DNA from: Cognaticolwellia beringensis | GTDB taxonomy: Bacteria > Pseudomonadota > Gammaproteobacteria > Enterobacterales > Alteromonadaceae | NCBI RefSeq assembly: GCF_002076895.1 | Contig: NZ_CP020465.1 | Coordinates: 496,001-560,000, forward strand | DNA: 64,000 bases | Reading direction: 5' to 3' | Shown: piece after piece, positions 1 to 9,250 of the stretch | How positions within the stretch are numbered: the stretch's first letter is position 1 | Layout of the letters: each line of letters begins with the position of its first letter | The notes under the pieces: generated by a model | What the model was told of the DNA's origin: nothing | The model's input: the letters and a program-made list of their open reading frames with translations, nothing else | Databases searched by the model: none | Made by a program: the position numbers and the translations under genes

Positions 1-387
1 AAAGTTATAGGGCAATGGTTACGAGAAAAAAATCAGCCATTTGATTGTATTTTTGTGAGCCCATATACAAGAGCCCAACAAACGGCCGATGCCCTAATAA
101 GCCAGCTAAGTAATGTAGCTAACAGACAAACATTAAAAATTATTACACCTGAAGATAATGCTAAGGATGTACATGATTATTTAGATGCAGTTTGCGGAGC
201 TGAGCAGTATCAAAATATTTTACTCGTGTCACACATGCCTTTAGTGAGTTATTTGGTTGCTGAGCTGACAAGTGACCACGCAATGCCAATATTTCAAACC
301 GCCTCAGTAGCGCAAATTGAATATGATATGGATAAGATGCTTGGCGAGCTTATTACTTTAATTTCACCAAACGATATTAAGCTGTAG
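1..387 (+). CDS. sixA: SixA phosphohistidine phosphatase, 5' end missing
   Basis: The reading frame is open from the first base of the window, so the start lies upstream; about 128 C-terminal residues are present. SixA is a small histidine-phosphatase-fold enzyme that dephosphorylates phosphohistidine (in E. coli on ArcB HPt and phosphotransferase proteins). The segment with SPYTRAQQTAD and the second catalytic histidine in LLVSHMP are visible. The N-terminal RHG motif should lie just outside. The E. coli relative has about 160 residues, so roughly 30 are missing. The neighbours smrB, prmB and aroC are the usual partners, which supports the call. An internal GTG at 55 is in frame but would remove conserved sequence and is unlikely to be the start. 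Confidence 0.85.
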   Translation, partial: KVIGQWLREKNQPFDCIFVSPYTRAQQTADALISQLSNVANRQTLKIITPEDNAKDVHDYLDAVCGAEQYQNILLVSHMPLVSYLVAELTSDHAMPIFQTASVAQIEYDMDKMLGELITLISPNDIKL

Positions 388-426
388 CTTTAAAATTATT
401 GTTATTTTTGATTGTATTAATACGGC

Positions 427-969
427 TTAATCACGAATGAATTTGTCTTTCAATTCAACTAAAACCAATATCGCGCCATTACCACCCCATTCTAATGGCG
501 CTTGATGAAAGGCCATTACATCTGGGTGTTGTACTAACCAATGTGGTACTTTGTTTTTCAATACACGGCCACCTAAACCATGAACGATACAAACACATTG
601 GGCATGTTCTTTGTCGCAAGCGGCCAGTAAAGCGGCAATTTCACGTTTCGACTGCTGTTGATCAAGGCCATGTAAATCTAAAATTAAATCTGGGGTATAT
701 TGGCCTCGTCGTAAATTTTTGGCTTCAAAACTATCAACACCTTCACGAACATACTTAACCGGTCCATGACTATTTAAGTCAGGTTCAAATTCATCAGAGA
801 AGTGAAACTCGGCTAGGGCTTTTTTATCTTTTTGTTTTGTTAACGACGTTTTCTGCTTGATGGTTCTTTTTTCCGGGTGTACCCTGTCTTGTACCATGGG
901 TTTTACCTTACCGATGGCATCTTTAAATAACTTTTTTTCTTCCGCATTAAGTGCGTCTTTAAATTTCAT
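427..969 (-). CDS. smrB: SmrB endonuclease (Smr domain ribosome rescue factor)
   Basis: The product has 180 residues, close to E. coli SmrB (183). The C-terminal Smr domain has the DLHG motif (around residue 98) and the HGLGG motif (around residue 132). The N-terminal third is basic and charged, as in the family. In E. coli SmrB binds collided ribosomes and cleaves the mRNA between them, feeding tmRNA rescue. The gene is divergent from prmB with a 62-bp gap, the same arrangement as in enterobacteria. The start is the ATG at 969; no other start fits better. The call rests on motif and synteny. Confidence 0.9.
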   Translation of the reverse strand: MKFKDALNAEEKKLFKDAIGKVKPMVQDRVHPEKRTIKQKTSLTKQKDKKALAEFHFSDEFEPDLNSHGPVKYVREGVDSFEAKNLRRGQYTPDLILDLHGLDQQQSKREIAALLAACDKEHAQCVCIVHGLGGRVLKNKVPHWLVQHPDVMAFHQAPLEWGGNGAILVLVELKDKFIRD

Positions 970-1031
970 TTGCGAAGTCTAAAAACATCGACGAACAATA
1001 ACAAGTGAAAGTATAATAAAAAACAAGAGTT

Positions 1032-1979
1032 ATGATGAAAAAACCTGAGGAAAGCGTGGAAATAATAAATATTGTAGAAGTAAGCGAGCAATTACATACC
1101 GTTAATGATTATGTGCGTTTTGGTGCTAGTCAATTTAATCAAGCCGAGTTGTATTTTGGCCACGGTACCAATAACGCTTGGCATGAAGCACTTACTTTAG
1201 TTATGCATCAACTTGCTCTACCTCAAGAAATAGCCAATGACTTAATGCAATGTCGGTTGCTAGCAGAAGAGCGAGTGGCAATTTTACAGTTATTTGAGCG
1301 CCGAATTGTTGAGGGGCTCCCCGCCGCATATTTAACTAATCAAGCCATGTTTTGTGGTTTACCCTTTTATGTTGATGAACGCGTATTAGTGCCACGATCG
1401 CCAATAGGTGAATTAATCGAGCATAATTTTTCAGGTTTAATCGATAATGCGCCAAATCGGATTTTAGATTTATGTACAGGTAGTGGTTGTATTGCCATAG
1501 CCTGCGCTGTAGCTTTTCCTGAAGCCGAGGTTGATGCGGTTGATCTTTCTATTGATGCACTTAATGTGGCGCAAATCAATATCGATGGTCATGGTTTATC
1601 AGCACAAGTTATTCCAATTCAATCTGACGTTTTTTCTGGGGTAGCGGGGCAAAGCTATGATTTAATAGTGACAAATCCACCTTATGTCGATCAAGAAGAT
1701 GTCGATTCATTGCCGCAAGAATATTTACATGAGCCAGTAATGGGCTTAGGTAGCGGTTTTGATGGCCTAGATATAGTACGACAAATTTTGGCACAAGCGG
1801 CGAACTACCTTAGCGATAATGGGGTATTGATTTGCGAAGTGGGTAATTCACAAATTCATTTAACGGCTGCTTTTCCAAATGTACCATTTCAGTGGTTGAA
1901 GTTTGAACGAGGCGGGCATGGTGTGTTTCGCTTAACTAAAGCACAATTAGAAAATCATCAGCTAGATTTCGAGCAATAA
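1032..1979 (+). CDS. prmB: 50S ribosomal protein L3 glutamine methyltransferase PrmB
   Basis: SAM-dependent N5-glutamine methyltransferase acting on ribosomal protein L3, with 315 residues, the usual length. It shows the SAM-binding segment LDLCTGSGCIAIA (about residues 144-156) and the catalytic NPPY motif (DLIVTNPPYVDQ, about residue 215) shared with PrmC/HemK. The preceding N-terminal helical domain resembles that of PrmC. Two adjacent ATG codons at 1032 and 1035 could both serve as the start. Placement between smrB and aroC is conserved in gammaproteobacteria and separates PrmB from PrmC. Confidence 0.92.
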   Translation: MMKKPEESVEIINIVEVSEQLHTVNDYVRFGASQFNQAELYFGHGTNNAWHEALTLVMHQLALPQEIANDLMQCRLLAEERVAILQLFERRIVEGLPAAYLTNQAMFCGLPFYVDERVLVPRSPIGELIEHNFSGLIDNAPNRILDLCTGSGCIAIACAVAFPEAEVDAVDLSIDALNVAQINIDGHGLSAQVIPIQSDVFSGVAGQSYDLIVTNPPYVDQEDVDSLPQEYLHEPVMGLGSGFDGLDIVRQILAQAANYLSDNGVLICEVGNSQIHLTAAFPNVPFQWLKFERGGHGVFRLTKAQLENHQLDFEQ

Positions 1980-2024
1980 TAATTAATAGCAACCAGATTG
2001 ATAAATTTTCCCGGTTGCTACTCT

Positions 2025-2059
2025 GATACCCTATTAATCCTATAATATAATAGGGTATC
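2025..2059. promoter_or_regulatory. Perfect 12-bp inverted repeat upstream of aroC
   Basis: GATACCCTATTA (2025-2036) and its exact complement TAATAGGGTATC (2048-2059) flank an 11-bp AT-rich spacer. The repeat ends 28 bp before the aroC ATG. A second, weaker inverted repeat (TAGCAACC / GGTTGCTA, about 1986-2020) lies just upstream and follows the prmB stop. Neither hairpin has a U-run after it. They could be a prmB terminator followed by an operator or leader hairpin for aroC. The role is inferred; the repeat itself is seen directly. Confidence 0.5.
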
Positions 2060-2086
2060 TCATCAATTTAACGGGTAAGATTCATT

Positions 2087-3178
2087 ATGTCAGGTAATAC
2101 TTTCGGTAAGTTATTTACGGTTACTTCATTCGGTGAAAGCCACGGTTTAGGCTTAGGCGCCATTATTGATGGTTGCCCTCCGGGCCTTGAGCTTTGTGAG
2201 GCTGACTTGCAGCATGACCTTGATCGCCGCCGACCTGGCACATCTCGTTTTACAACCGCGCGCCGTGAAGCTGACGAAGTCAAAATAATGTCAGGTGTTT
2301 TTGAAGGTAAAACTACCGGTACACCGATTGGTTTATTAATTGAAAATACTGATCAACGCTCGCAAGATTATGGTGATATCGCGAAAACATTTCGCCCTGG
2401 CCATGCCGATTATACATACTGGCAAAAGTATGGCATTCGTGATTATCGTGGTGGCGGTCGTTCTTCGGCTCGTGAAACCGCGATGCGCGTTGCTGCTGGT
2501 GCGGTGGCAAAAAAATACTTAAAACAAAAATTTGGTATTACTATTCAAGCATGCGTGACACAAATTGGTGAAGTGTGTGCTGAAAATATAGATTGGAACA
2601 TTGTTGAAGAGAACCCGTTTTTCTTTCCAGACGCTAATAAACTTGAGCAGTTAGACGAGTTATTACGTGGCATTATGCGCCAAAAAGACTCCATCGGCGC
2701 TAAATTAATGGTCGTAGCGAACAATGTGCCGGTTGGTTTAGGTGAGCCTATTTTTGATCGCCTAGATGCTGATATCGCGCACGCGTTAATGGGAATTAAT
2801 GCGGTTAAAGCGGTAGAAGTTGGAGATGGCTTTGGCGTGGTTAATCAAAAAGGCTCAGAGCACAGAGACGAGTTAACACCAGAGGGCTTTGCGTCTAATC
2901 ATGCTGGTGGTGTTCTAGGGGGGATATCTTCAGGACAACCTATTGTTGCGTCAATTGCATTAAAGCCAACTTCTAGTATAGGTGTGAGTGGGAAAACCGT
3001 TGATCTTGCTGGTAAGCCTGCCGATATTGTGACTAAAGGTCGCCATGATCCTTGTGTTGGTATTCGTGCCGTGCCTATTGCCGAAGCCATGTTAGCCTTA
3101 ACCTTGATGGATCATTACTTAAGACATCGAGCGCAGAATATGGATGTAGTCTGTCAAACGCCAGATATCGAAGGCTAA
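2087..3178 (+). CDS. aroC: Chorismate synthase
   Basis: Last enzyme of the shikimate pathway: converts 5-enolpyruvylshikimate-3-phosphate to chorismate using reduced FMN, in the cytoplasm. The length is 363 residues, typical for the family. Signature segments are present: [18 protein letters not shown] near residue 16, the RRPGTSRF region, the [10 protein letters not shown] motif around residue 124, and GRHDPC near the C-terminus. The ATG start follows GGGTAAG. It is followed after 32 bp by an MFS transporter on the same strand, which may be cotranscribed. Confidence 0.97.
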   Translation: MSGNTFGKLFTVTSFGESHGLGLGAIIDGCPPGLELCEADLQHDLDRRRPGTSRFTTARREADEVKIMSGVFEGKTTGTPIGLLIENTDQRSQDYGDIAKTFRPGHADYTYWQKYGIRDYRGGGRSSARETAMRVAAGAVAKKYLKQKFGITIQACVTQIGEVCAENIDWNIVEENPFFFPDANKLEQLDELLRGIMRQKDSIGAKLMVVANNVPVGLGEPIFDRLDADIAHALMGINAVKAVEVGDGFGVVNQKGSEHRDELTPEGFASNHAGGVLGGISSGQPIVASIALKPTSSIGVSGKTVDLAGKPADIVTKGRHDPCVGIRAVPIAEAMLALTLMDHYLRHRAQNMDVVCQTPDIEG

Positions 3179-3210
3179 ATTAGCGTTTTATCGCTTTGGA
3201 GTATTGAATA

Positions 3211-4377
3211 TTGGCTTCAAAGCAATTCGTTGGTCTGTCGATAAACTATTTCTGGTACTTTGGTATTCTAGGGTTAGTCGTACCTTTTTTATCTGTATTT
3301 CTTGATGCTAGAGGTTTTACTTCGCTTGAAATTGGTGAAATATTAGCGGTTATCACCGCGGCAAAAATAGTAGCGCCTTCATTATGGGCGCAGCTTGCTG
3401 ATAAGTCAGGTAAACAACTTATTATAGTGAGAGTAGGTGCACTACTGACATTAATTTGCTTTAGCTTAATTATATGGGCATACAGCTATTGGCCATTAAT
3501 GTTTAGTTTGGCGATGTTCAGCTTATTTATGACCTCAATATTGCCTCAACTTGAAGTAATGACCCTGAACTCTATTCGAAAAAGTGCGAAAATATATGGC
3601 CGTATTCGTTTGTGGGGTAGTATCGGTTTCATTATTGTTGCGATGCTAAGTGGCGAACTAATTGAGCGGTACTCTGCAGAAGCCTTTAGTTATATTGGGA
3701 TTGTTATTTTAGTTGGGCTTTGTATTTCAACACTGCTGAGTAAACAACCTAGAATAGCTAATAAAGTTACCCTTGATAACGTCTCTATTAAAACTAAAGT
3801 ATTCAATACTAATTTTTTGCTATTTTTCTTTGCAGGCTTAATGTTGCAAATGAGCTTTGGACCCTATTATGTATTTTTCGCCTTATATCTTCAAAACTTA
3901 GCTTACTCAGGTTTTTTAATTGGTCTTTTCATCGCCATTGGTGTGGTGGCAGAAATTGGTATTTTTGTTTTCGCGGCACTCTTCTTTAAAAGCTTTTCAT
4001 TAAAAACATTAATTTGCATGAGTATTTTATTAACCTCGTTACGTTGGTTTGTGGTTGGACACTTTGCGGATAGCGATATGGCATTAGCATTTTCTCAACT
4101 TATGCACGCCCTAAGCTTTGGTTTATACCATAGTGCTAGCATCGCTTTTATTCAAAGGCATTTTAATACTAATCAGCAAAGTCGCGGGCAAGCTATTTAT
4201 ATTGGAGGCGTTTACGGTGTGGGTGGCGCGGTTGGTGCCTATGTCGCAGGTATATTATGGCAAGATGGCATAGGTGCAGTGATCACCTTTGACTTTGCAG
4301 CAATAACTGCACTCATTGGCGGTATTTTAGCTTTGTTTTTACGTAATAAGCCTATTATCGAAAGGGCCATAAACTAA
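3211..4377 (+). CDS. MFS transporter, HcaT/MFS_1-like family
   Basis: Integral inner-membrane protein of 388 residues with about 12 hydrophobic helices, as expected for the major facilitator superfamily. The N-terminus (NYFWYFGILGLVVPFLSVFL) and the RIRLWGSIGFI segment around residue 130 match the branch that includes the phenylpropionate permease HcaT and nucleoside-transporter-like proteins. The substrate cannot be told from sequence. The start is a TTG at 3211 preceded by GGAG at 3198-3201; no upstream ATG is available. It lies 32 bp after aroC. A 7-bp inverted repeat (AGTCGAA / TTCGACT, 4442-4462) follows the stop. Confidence 0.8.
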   Translation: MASKQFVGLSINYFWYFGILGLVVPFLSVFLDARGFTSLEIGEILAVITAAKIVAPSLWAQLADKSGKQLIIVRVGALLTLICFSLIIWAYSYWPLMFSLAMFSLFMTSILPQLEVMTLNSIRKSAKIYGRIRLWGSIGFIIVAMLSGELIERYSAEAFSYIGIVILVGLCISTLLSKQPRIANKVTLDNVSIKTKVFNTNFLLFFFAGLMLQMSFGPYYVFFALYLQNLAYSGFLIGLFIAIGVVAEIGIFVFAALFFKSFSLKTLICMSILLTSLRWFVVGHFADSDMALAFSQLMHALSFGLYHSASIAFIQRHFNTNQQSRGQAIYIGGVYGVGGAVGAYVAGILWQDGIGAVITFDFAAITALIGGILALFLRNKPIIERAIN

Positions 4378-4633
4378 CTGAAAGTATTAATTGAAATAAA
4401 TCAATCAGAGAATACAGTGCTGAAAGCATGCTCTTAGCATAAGTCGAATATATTTTTCGACTACATTTTCAGAATCGCTTAATTCAGAATCGCTTTATCT
4501 AAAATGTGCCTCAGATAATATTTTTAATAAATTTTTTATAGCGATTATATTACCCAAAGAGAAGTTTAAAAAGTTTATATAAGCCACTATGAACTCAATA
4601 ACTTTTCTAGCTAAATTAGAGTAAAGCAAGAGG
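4378..4633. other. Intergenic, no gene seen
   Basis: AT-rich stretch between the MFS transporter and the probable small RNA. It contains the inverted repeat AGTCGAA/TTCGACT at 4442-4462, which may end the aroC-MFS transcript although no clear T-run follows. No credible open reading frame or RNA gene was found here. Confidence 0.5.
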
Positions 4634-4775
4634 GAAAAACAGAGGAAATCATCCATGATCAACACTCCCTGTTTTATATTCGTCCTTGTGGTAGCTCCTA
4701 GCTACCTTACTTCATCCTGAAGCATCCTTAACCAAGCGTCCTGCTTCGTGTTGTTGCCAACATCAACAATACTAG
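4634..4775 (-). ncRNA. Probable CsrB/RsmZ-type CsrA-sequestering small RNA
   Basis: Read on the minus strand, about 140 nt carry seven GGA motifs, mostly within AGGA. At least three are displayed in loops of consecutive perfect hairpins: AAGC-AGGAC-GCTT (4746-4734), CTTC-AGGAT-GAAG (4722-4710) and GGTAGC-TAGGA-GCTACC (4706-4690). More follow as AAGGA (about 4686), CAGGGAG and TGGATG. The 3' end forms a hairpin (AACAG...CTGTT, 4673-4638) followed by a U-run, a plausible intrinsic terminator. Repeated GGA hairpin loops are the hallmark of RNAs that titrate the translational regulator CsrA/RsmA. The size is closer to RsmY/RsmZ than to enterobacterial CsrB. I could not define the promoter or a GacA box with confidence. 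Confidence 0.6.
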
Positions 4776-5301
4776 AAGATAATATTTATAATGCAAACGA
4801 CAAATTCATTTAATTTATTTAGCTTGCATATTTTAGCGTTTTTTAGACAAAATAAAGACGTGAGCAGGCATCTTAAATAATTAATTTTTTTCTGTGGTTC
4901 ACTTTATTGTAACTTTATGTTTCTGTATTTTAAGTTAAATATTTTATTTGAGTTTTGCTTATATTGCTTTTGTAAATAATAAAAATATATTAACAATTAT
5001 TTTTAGTTTTTTTTCATTTCTTTAAAAACATGCAATTTAGTAAGTTAATCATAAGTTAATTTATCTCATTAATAATAACATCTGTTTAACAGGCGCTCCG
5101 AAGTGATGTGACAGACATACAATAACTTGTACCTCATCTTTTATCGATATTCTTAATTAGCATTAATCAAGTTACGCAATTGAAACTGTGAAGACCCGCT
5201 TTTAATATAATAAACTGAGCTTTACGCATCGCCATATATTTTTATTAAGATCTAAAACAGAGTTTTGTCGCACATGAGCAGGATTTTAGGATTTTAGACA
5301 C
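4776..5301. other. Intergenic, AT-rich, no gene seen
   Basis: Stretch between the probable small RNA and the tRNA-Ile terminator. It is very AT-rich and has no reading frame with coding features. The promoter of the small RNA would lie at its left edge (weak -10-like TATTAT at 4784-4779, minus strand). I see nothing else I can support. Confidence 0.5.
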
Positions 5302-5328
5302 AAAAAAAGACGCTACAAGGCGTCTTTA
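5302..5328 (-). terminator. Terminator of the original tRNA-Ile gene
   Basis: On the minus strand, AAAGACGC and GCGTCTTT form a hairpin followed by a run of T. It lies about 10 bp past the encoded CCA of the tRNA 3' fragment. A closely related terminator (AGACGC/GCGTCT with flanking A and T runs) follows the island's own tRNA-Ile copy at 26837-26863. This suggests the two tRNA loci share ancestry beyond the tRNA itself. Confidence 0.8.
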
Positions 5329-5338
5329 ATCGTTTAGA

Positions 5339-5361
5339 TGGTGGCCCCTCCCTGACTTGAA
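5339..5361 (-). pseudogene. 3' part of the disrupted tRNA-Ile(CAU) gene (left attachment side)
   Basis: Minus strand, 5361 to 5339: TTC AAGT CAGGG AGGGGCC ACCA. This is the end of the T-loop, the 3' T-stem strand, the 3' acceptor strand and an encoded CCA. It lacks everything upstream. Joined to the 5' part at 27382-27326 (sharing the TTC once) it makes a complete 77-nt tRNA with paired acceptor (GGCCCCT/AGGGGCC) and T-stem (CCCTG/CAGGG). The split marks the left end of the integrated island. Confidence 0.9.
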
Positions 5362-5364
5362 TCA

Positions 5365-5374
5365 TTATGTGGTA
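5365..5374 (+). repeat. Left terminal inverted repeat of the island
   Basis: TTATGTGGTA, exact inverse complement of TACCACATAA at 27316-27325. It sits three bases (TCA) inside the GAA triplet shared by both tRNA halves. It probably forms half of the binding site for the island's tyrosine recombinases. Confidence 0.75.
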
Positions 5375-6131
5375 AAAAATATTTTGTTTTTCTTACTGAC
5401 CGTAGGGAGCGAGGTGTGTGTATTTTTGTAAGTTTTTTTATGAATGTCTTAGTAATAGGGGTGTTTAGCTTGATATTTAGCTCCATACATTGTAAATATT
5501 TTTTTGATTTTTAATTTTTACATATATGCAGGTGATTTGCGTATATTAAGTATTTAACTTTCTTGCATAAATGAACTCCTTCCAGTGAAATGCCAATGTT
5601 CGTTTCGAGCAAGCTCAAATACGCTCCATCGGCTAATGTAAAAAGTAGAGATTTTGATAAGTTTAGCTTAATTGAAAGGTAGGAATAAAAGTCTAACTTA
5701 CGGACATAATGTTAATCTAATTGATGTACAATTAGATTAACTCATCAATGCGGCTATAATTAGATTTTAGAGGTCTTTCATCATTATCTAAAGCAACTAT
5801 CGTCTATACTTAAACAGCACACTATTAGCTGTCATTTTGCCACTTAGTGTATTTAAGTGTAGCCTTATTTAAAACCATTCTCTTCAAGTCACTCATTGTG
5901 AAGTGATTCAGCATTTTTGTATAAATTAGCAAACTGAAAAAACTGCTTTGGTTGGAATTGAAATAATTGGATTTCAGCTTCTGGATAAAAATTGTTATTT
6001 CCAGTCCAATTTCCAATTATCTCTTTATGCTATTTTGCAGGAAAAAAACTTCCTGCTGATATTTATATTTAGAAGAATCTTTAATTTTTGCATTATAGTA
6101 GTGCGGACTTCACTCTAACTCATTGCTCATA
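5375..6131. other. Left end of island, no confident gene
   Basis: Between the left terminal repeat and the end of the TrlF-like gene I see no convincing gene. A 63-codon frame on the minus strand (5825-6016) has no recognisable features. The stretch does hold a perfect 13-bp inverted repeat at 5711-5741, an extra half site at 5758-5766, and a hairpin GCAGGAA/TTCCTGC at 6037-6056 that may end the minus-strand operon. An 11-mer GATTTGCGTAT at 5534-5544 recurs inverted at 27308-27298 near the right end. Confidence 0.4.
5711..5741. repeat. Perfect 13-bp inverted repeat (possible operator)
   Basis: GTTAATCTAATTG (5711-5723) and CAATTAGATTAAC (5729-5741) are exact inverse complements around a 5-bp centre. 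A further AATTAGATT occurs at 5758-5766. The arrangement looks like an operator for a dimeric regulator rather than a terminator, because no T-run follows on either strand. No gene that it clearly controls was found next to it. Confidence 0.5.
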
Positions 6132-9100
6132 TTAATCCTTGTTGTACTTTTGTTCGCGATTATTAAACGCTGGCATTGTACCTTCCAACACATTCACCAC
6201 TTTCTGGTTGATTACGCGGCTCTCTATAGCGCCTGTCGTATATGTAATACTGCTATCATTTTTCCTATTAAAATCACAATGAATGATCTGCTCTGCATCA
6301 CAAACAACAGCCAAATTTGGGTTATGAGTCACCATTATTATTTGACGGCTTTTTTTCGCCTCACAAAGTACAGGAACCAACAAGCTGACAATAGTCTCGT
6401 TATCTAAGTTTTCTTCAGGCTGATCCAAAATTATCGGCATACTTCCCTTATCAACCAATAGATAGAAAATTAAGAGCAAGGCTCCTCGTTGACCAGGTGA
6501 CAATTGTTCGATATGTGCATCTTGAAATAACAACGTATAACGTGGTGTTAAAAAGCCTAAACTATAAATTAAATCATAAACTTCATAAGGTTCTTTATTT
6601 TTCCGCATAATAGATTTTATGCTTGCTGTATCATTTGATGTGCCATGCAGCTTCAATAACAAGTCTGATGTAAAGCCCTCAACACCTTCTTTTGTATTGA
6701 TATCATTCTTATCCATAAGACTTACGATTAGATTAAAACTCTCTTCCTCCCCCCTAAACTCGCCAGAGCTTTGTTTAATGAGTTCAAATAATTTGCTACT
6801 AAAATATTCGGAAGTACATGTTATTTCAGATCTAAATTGCAGTTTATATTCATCTCGGATCAAGCTATTGTTCTGAATTAACTGTTGGACAGGATTAAAT
6901 AACAACTCTCTTGATGATCTTTGTTCATCCAAAACATTAAAAATCTCTAATGTTAACTTTCCTCGTTTCTCTAATTGATCTTCTTTCGTTGCTGGTATTT
7001 TATCAAGTTGTTCAAGCCTTGCCTTGAGACCTAGTAATGAATCTGGTTCGTCTTTATTGCCTTTAGCATTAGTAACCTTTGCTTCCCAAGCAATAATGTC
7101 TTCAAGATATTTTTGATAAATCTGCTGCGGTGCATCCAATTGCGTACTTAGTTTAGATTGTTTATCTTTCAAAGTGACAATTTGATCATCAAGTTTTGAT
7201 TGCTCTTCCTGTAATTTGATCTTCTGTTCTGTGGAAGTATTTTCAACTTCTTCCAACTTGTCATAAGAGACTGTTAACTGTGCTAAATTATTTAGACTTA
7301 ATCCAATAACTTTTGCGTCAGGTTCAGCATTAATCTCAAACTCAATAAAATTTCGTTTCAGTAGACCCAAATGCTCACGTAAGTTTTTGCATGCTTTTAA
7401 TTTTAGAGAAAATGACGTAATTAAATCATTATTTGAAGTTTGTATATCTACCGCAGCTTTAATATTGTCTGCAAGTTCAGATAATTGGGTTGTAAGTGCT
7501 TTTTGCTCTACAGATAGTTCTTCTGTTGGTTTTATAATTTCAACAGGCTTAATGTTATTCATTTCATCAATAACATGCTGCTTATGAGTAATTCTCTGTA
7601 ATATAGAGCTACGAATCCTAGGTTCTAGCTGGGCTTCATTCTCTGCTATTTCTTTATTCAATTTAGATAAATTTGCTCTAACATGCGTAAGTTTATCTCT
7701 GACAGAGTTTTCTTGAATATCAATTAATTGATCAAAATCTAAAGCTCCTAGCCTGATACTTTCATCAGCATGAGAGAAGATTACAGCTCTAAGTTCTTTT
7801 TCAAAAGCATTACTCTTGCCTGATACATGGGCATTACAAAGCTCTTCAAAATGTCCTTGTGGGATGTATTTTACTAATTCAACTGATTCAACGTCAGGAT
7901 TTAATGCAAGATTTTTAGAAATACTTGTAGAGTCCGCCCATAAAAGTTCCGCATCAAAATACTTAGCGGGTTCTCCATTACGGCCTCGAAACCTTTCTTT
8001 TTTAAGAAAGGAAAAATGGTGACTTTGCTTAGAGTTTCCTAATAGTGCTGTTATGTCTGCCAAAGCACTTTTACCACTTCCTTTGTTACCTATTATTGCA
8101 ACTAGGTCAGAGTTCAATGTAATTGATGTTGCATCTAGCCAATTTCCAGTCTCTGGCTTAGCTTCTGTATTTTTAGATATCTTTATAGTTTCAATAAACT
8201 GGCTTTTATTAGTTTCATACAATTCAAGTTTACTTGGCTTAGCGCCTATACAAGAACGTTTAGCTGGTTCCTTTATAGCTTGCTTTAATCCTGCAAAAGT
8301 TGGATTTGCTTTAATCCAGGTGATTTTACCCGAAGGATAATCCCCATAACCTCGTTTATCATTATCGCCTGACACACCTACAAATTGATGGGCATCACTG
8401 CCAGAAACAGCTAGCCTTGGTATATTTTTTAATGTCTCTTGAAAAGAATCAATCCATTTTATATTTTTATTTGTTTTAACTCCTGCAAAAGCTTCCCATG
8501 ATTCTTGCTTTCGAGTTTCAAAAATTGGCGAGGTTTTAAAAAGCCCAAGAGTGTATGAGTAATGCGCATTTCGAGCTATATCAGTTAAACCGTCATATGT
8601 ATCGAAAGGCATAAATCCAATAGCTTGATCATTAGGAACTTTTTTAATAGCATCCTTATAACTATCACAATTCAATTCCGCCATAACTGATCCGGCATGC
8701 AAAGCATGTTCATCAAAATCATTAACCTTACTGATGTCAAATGAATGATGGCTTAACTTATCTGTACCAACAGTTCTTGCAAACTGTATTAATGCATCAT
8801 CGGATAAGTTTTTAGGGTCCTGACCAGGAAATTCGATTTTAAGGTTTGATTTAAAGTCACGTAGATCTTGATCTTTTATCTTATCAGAAAAAATCACATG
8901 AGCATTCAAACGACCCTTCATTGGAGCCATTAATCGCAATTCAATACCTGGAAAAACAGTCTTATTCAATTTAGGTGCATCTGCTTGCTTGAGCCTATTC
9001 TTTAGAGCAAACCAACCACCAAAGGTCCAATAGTCCATTAATGCAAATACTGCTGGTTTAGCATTATTTAAAGCATTTATCATTTCATCTACTAGTGCAT

Positions 9101-9221
9101 TGTTTGATGCTGATAAAGGATCTCCTTTAAATTTTTGTCCGTTCCAATGAAATGAAGCTGGTGTATGAATGTGAAGATCCCACTGTCTCCATTCTGACCC
9201 TTTAGGGTAATTACTGCTCAT
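6132..9221 (-). CDS. TrlF-like protein: PHP domain fused to an ABC/SMC-type ATPase
   Basis: A 1029-residue protein. The N-terminal third is a PHP-type metal-dependent phosphoesterase domain (WDLHIHTP at about residues 13-20, SGSDAHQF around 272). It is followed by a split ABC/SMC-type ATPase: Walker A GNKGSGKSAL around residue 378, a long charged coiled-coil region (about 480-740), signature LSPGQRG around 906, Walker B ILDQPEENLD around 930, and an H-loop in VTHNP. NCBI calls this architecture TrlF family AAA-like ATPase. By analogy with other SMC-like nucleases in defence islands it may sense and cut foreign or modified nucleic acid, but this is inference. It lies 29 bp after hsdR and probably shares its operon. 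Confidence 0.75.
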   Translation of the reverse strand: MSSNYPKGSEWRQWDLHIHTPASFHWNGQKFKGDPLSASNNALVDEMINALNNAKPAVFALMDYWTFGGWFALKNRLKQADAPKLNKTVFPGIELRLMAPMKGRLNAHVIFSDKIKDQDLRDFKSNLKIEFPGQDPKNLSDDALIQFARTVGTDKLSHHSFDISKVNDFDEHALHAGSVMAELNCDSYKDAIKKVPNDQAIGFMPFDTYDGLTDIARNAHYSYTLGLFKTSPIFETRKQESWEAFAGVKTNKNIKWIDSFQETLKNIPRLAVSGSDAHQFVGVSGDNDKRGYGDYPSGKITWIKANPTFAGLKQAIKEPAKRSCIGAKPSKLELYETNKSQFIETIKISKNTEAKPETGNWLDATSITLNSDLVAIIGNKGSGKSALADITALLGNSKQSHHFSFLKKERFRGRNGEPAKYFDAELLWADSTSISKNLALNPDVESVELVKYIPQGHFEELCNAHVSGKSNAFEKELRAVIFSHADESIRLGALDFDQLIDIQENSVRDKLTHVRANLSKLNKEIAENEAQLEPRIRSSILQRITHKQHVIDEMNNIKPVEIIKPTEELSVEQKALTTQLSELADNIKAAVDIQTSNNDLITSFSLKLKACKNLREHLGLLKRNFIEFEINAEPDAKVIGLSLNNLAQLTVSYDKLEEVENTSTEQKIKLQEEQSKLDDQIVTLKDKQSKLSTQLDAPQQIYQKYLEDIIAWEAKVTNAKGNKDEPDSLLGLKARLEQLDKIPATKEDQLEKRGKLTLEIFNVLDEQRSSRELLFNPVQQLIQNNSLIRDEYKLQFRSEITCTSEYFSSKLFELIKQSSGEFRGEEESFNLIVSLMDKNDINTKEGVEGFTSDLLLKLHGTSNDTASIKSIMRKNKEPYEVYDLIYSLGFLTPRYTLLFQDAHIEQLSPGQRGALLLIFYLLVDKGSMPIILDQPEENLDNETIVSLLVPVLCEAKKSRQIIMVTHNPNLAVVCDAEQIIHCDFNRKNDSSITYTTGAIESRVINQKVVNVLEGTMPAFNNREQKYNKD

Positions 9222-9250
9222 ATATACTTAATCCTTTAATTTATTATTCA

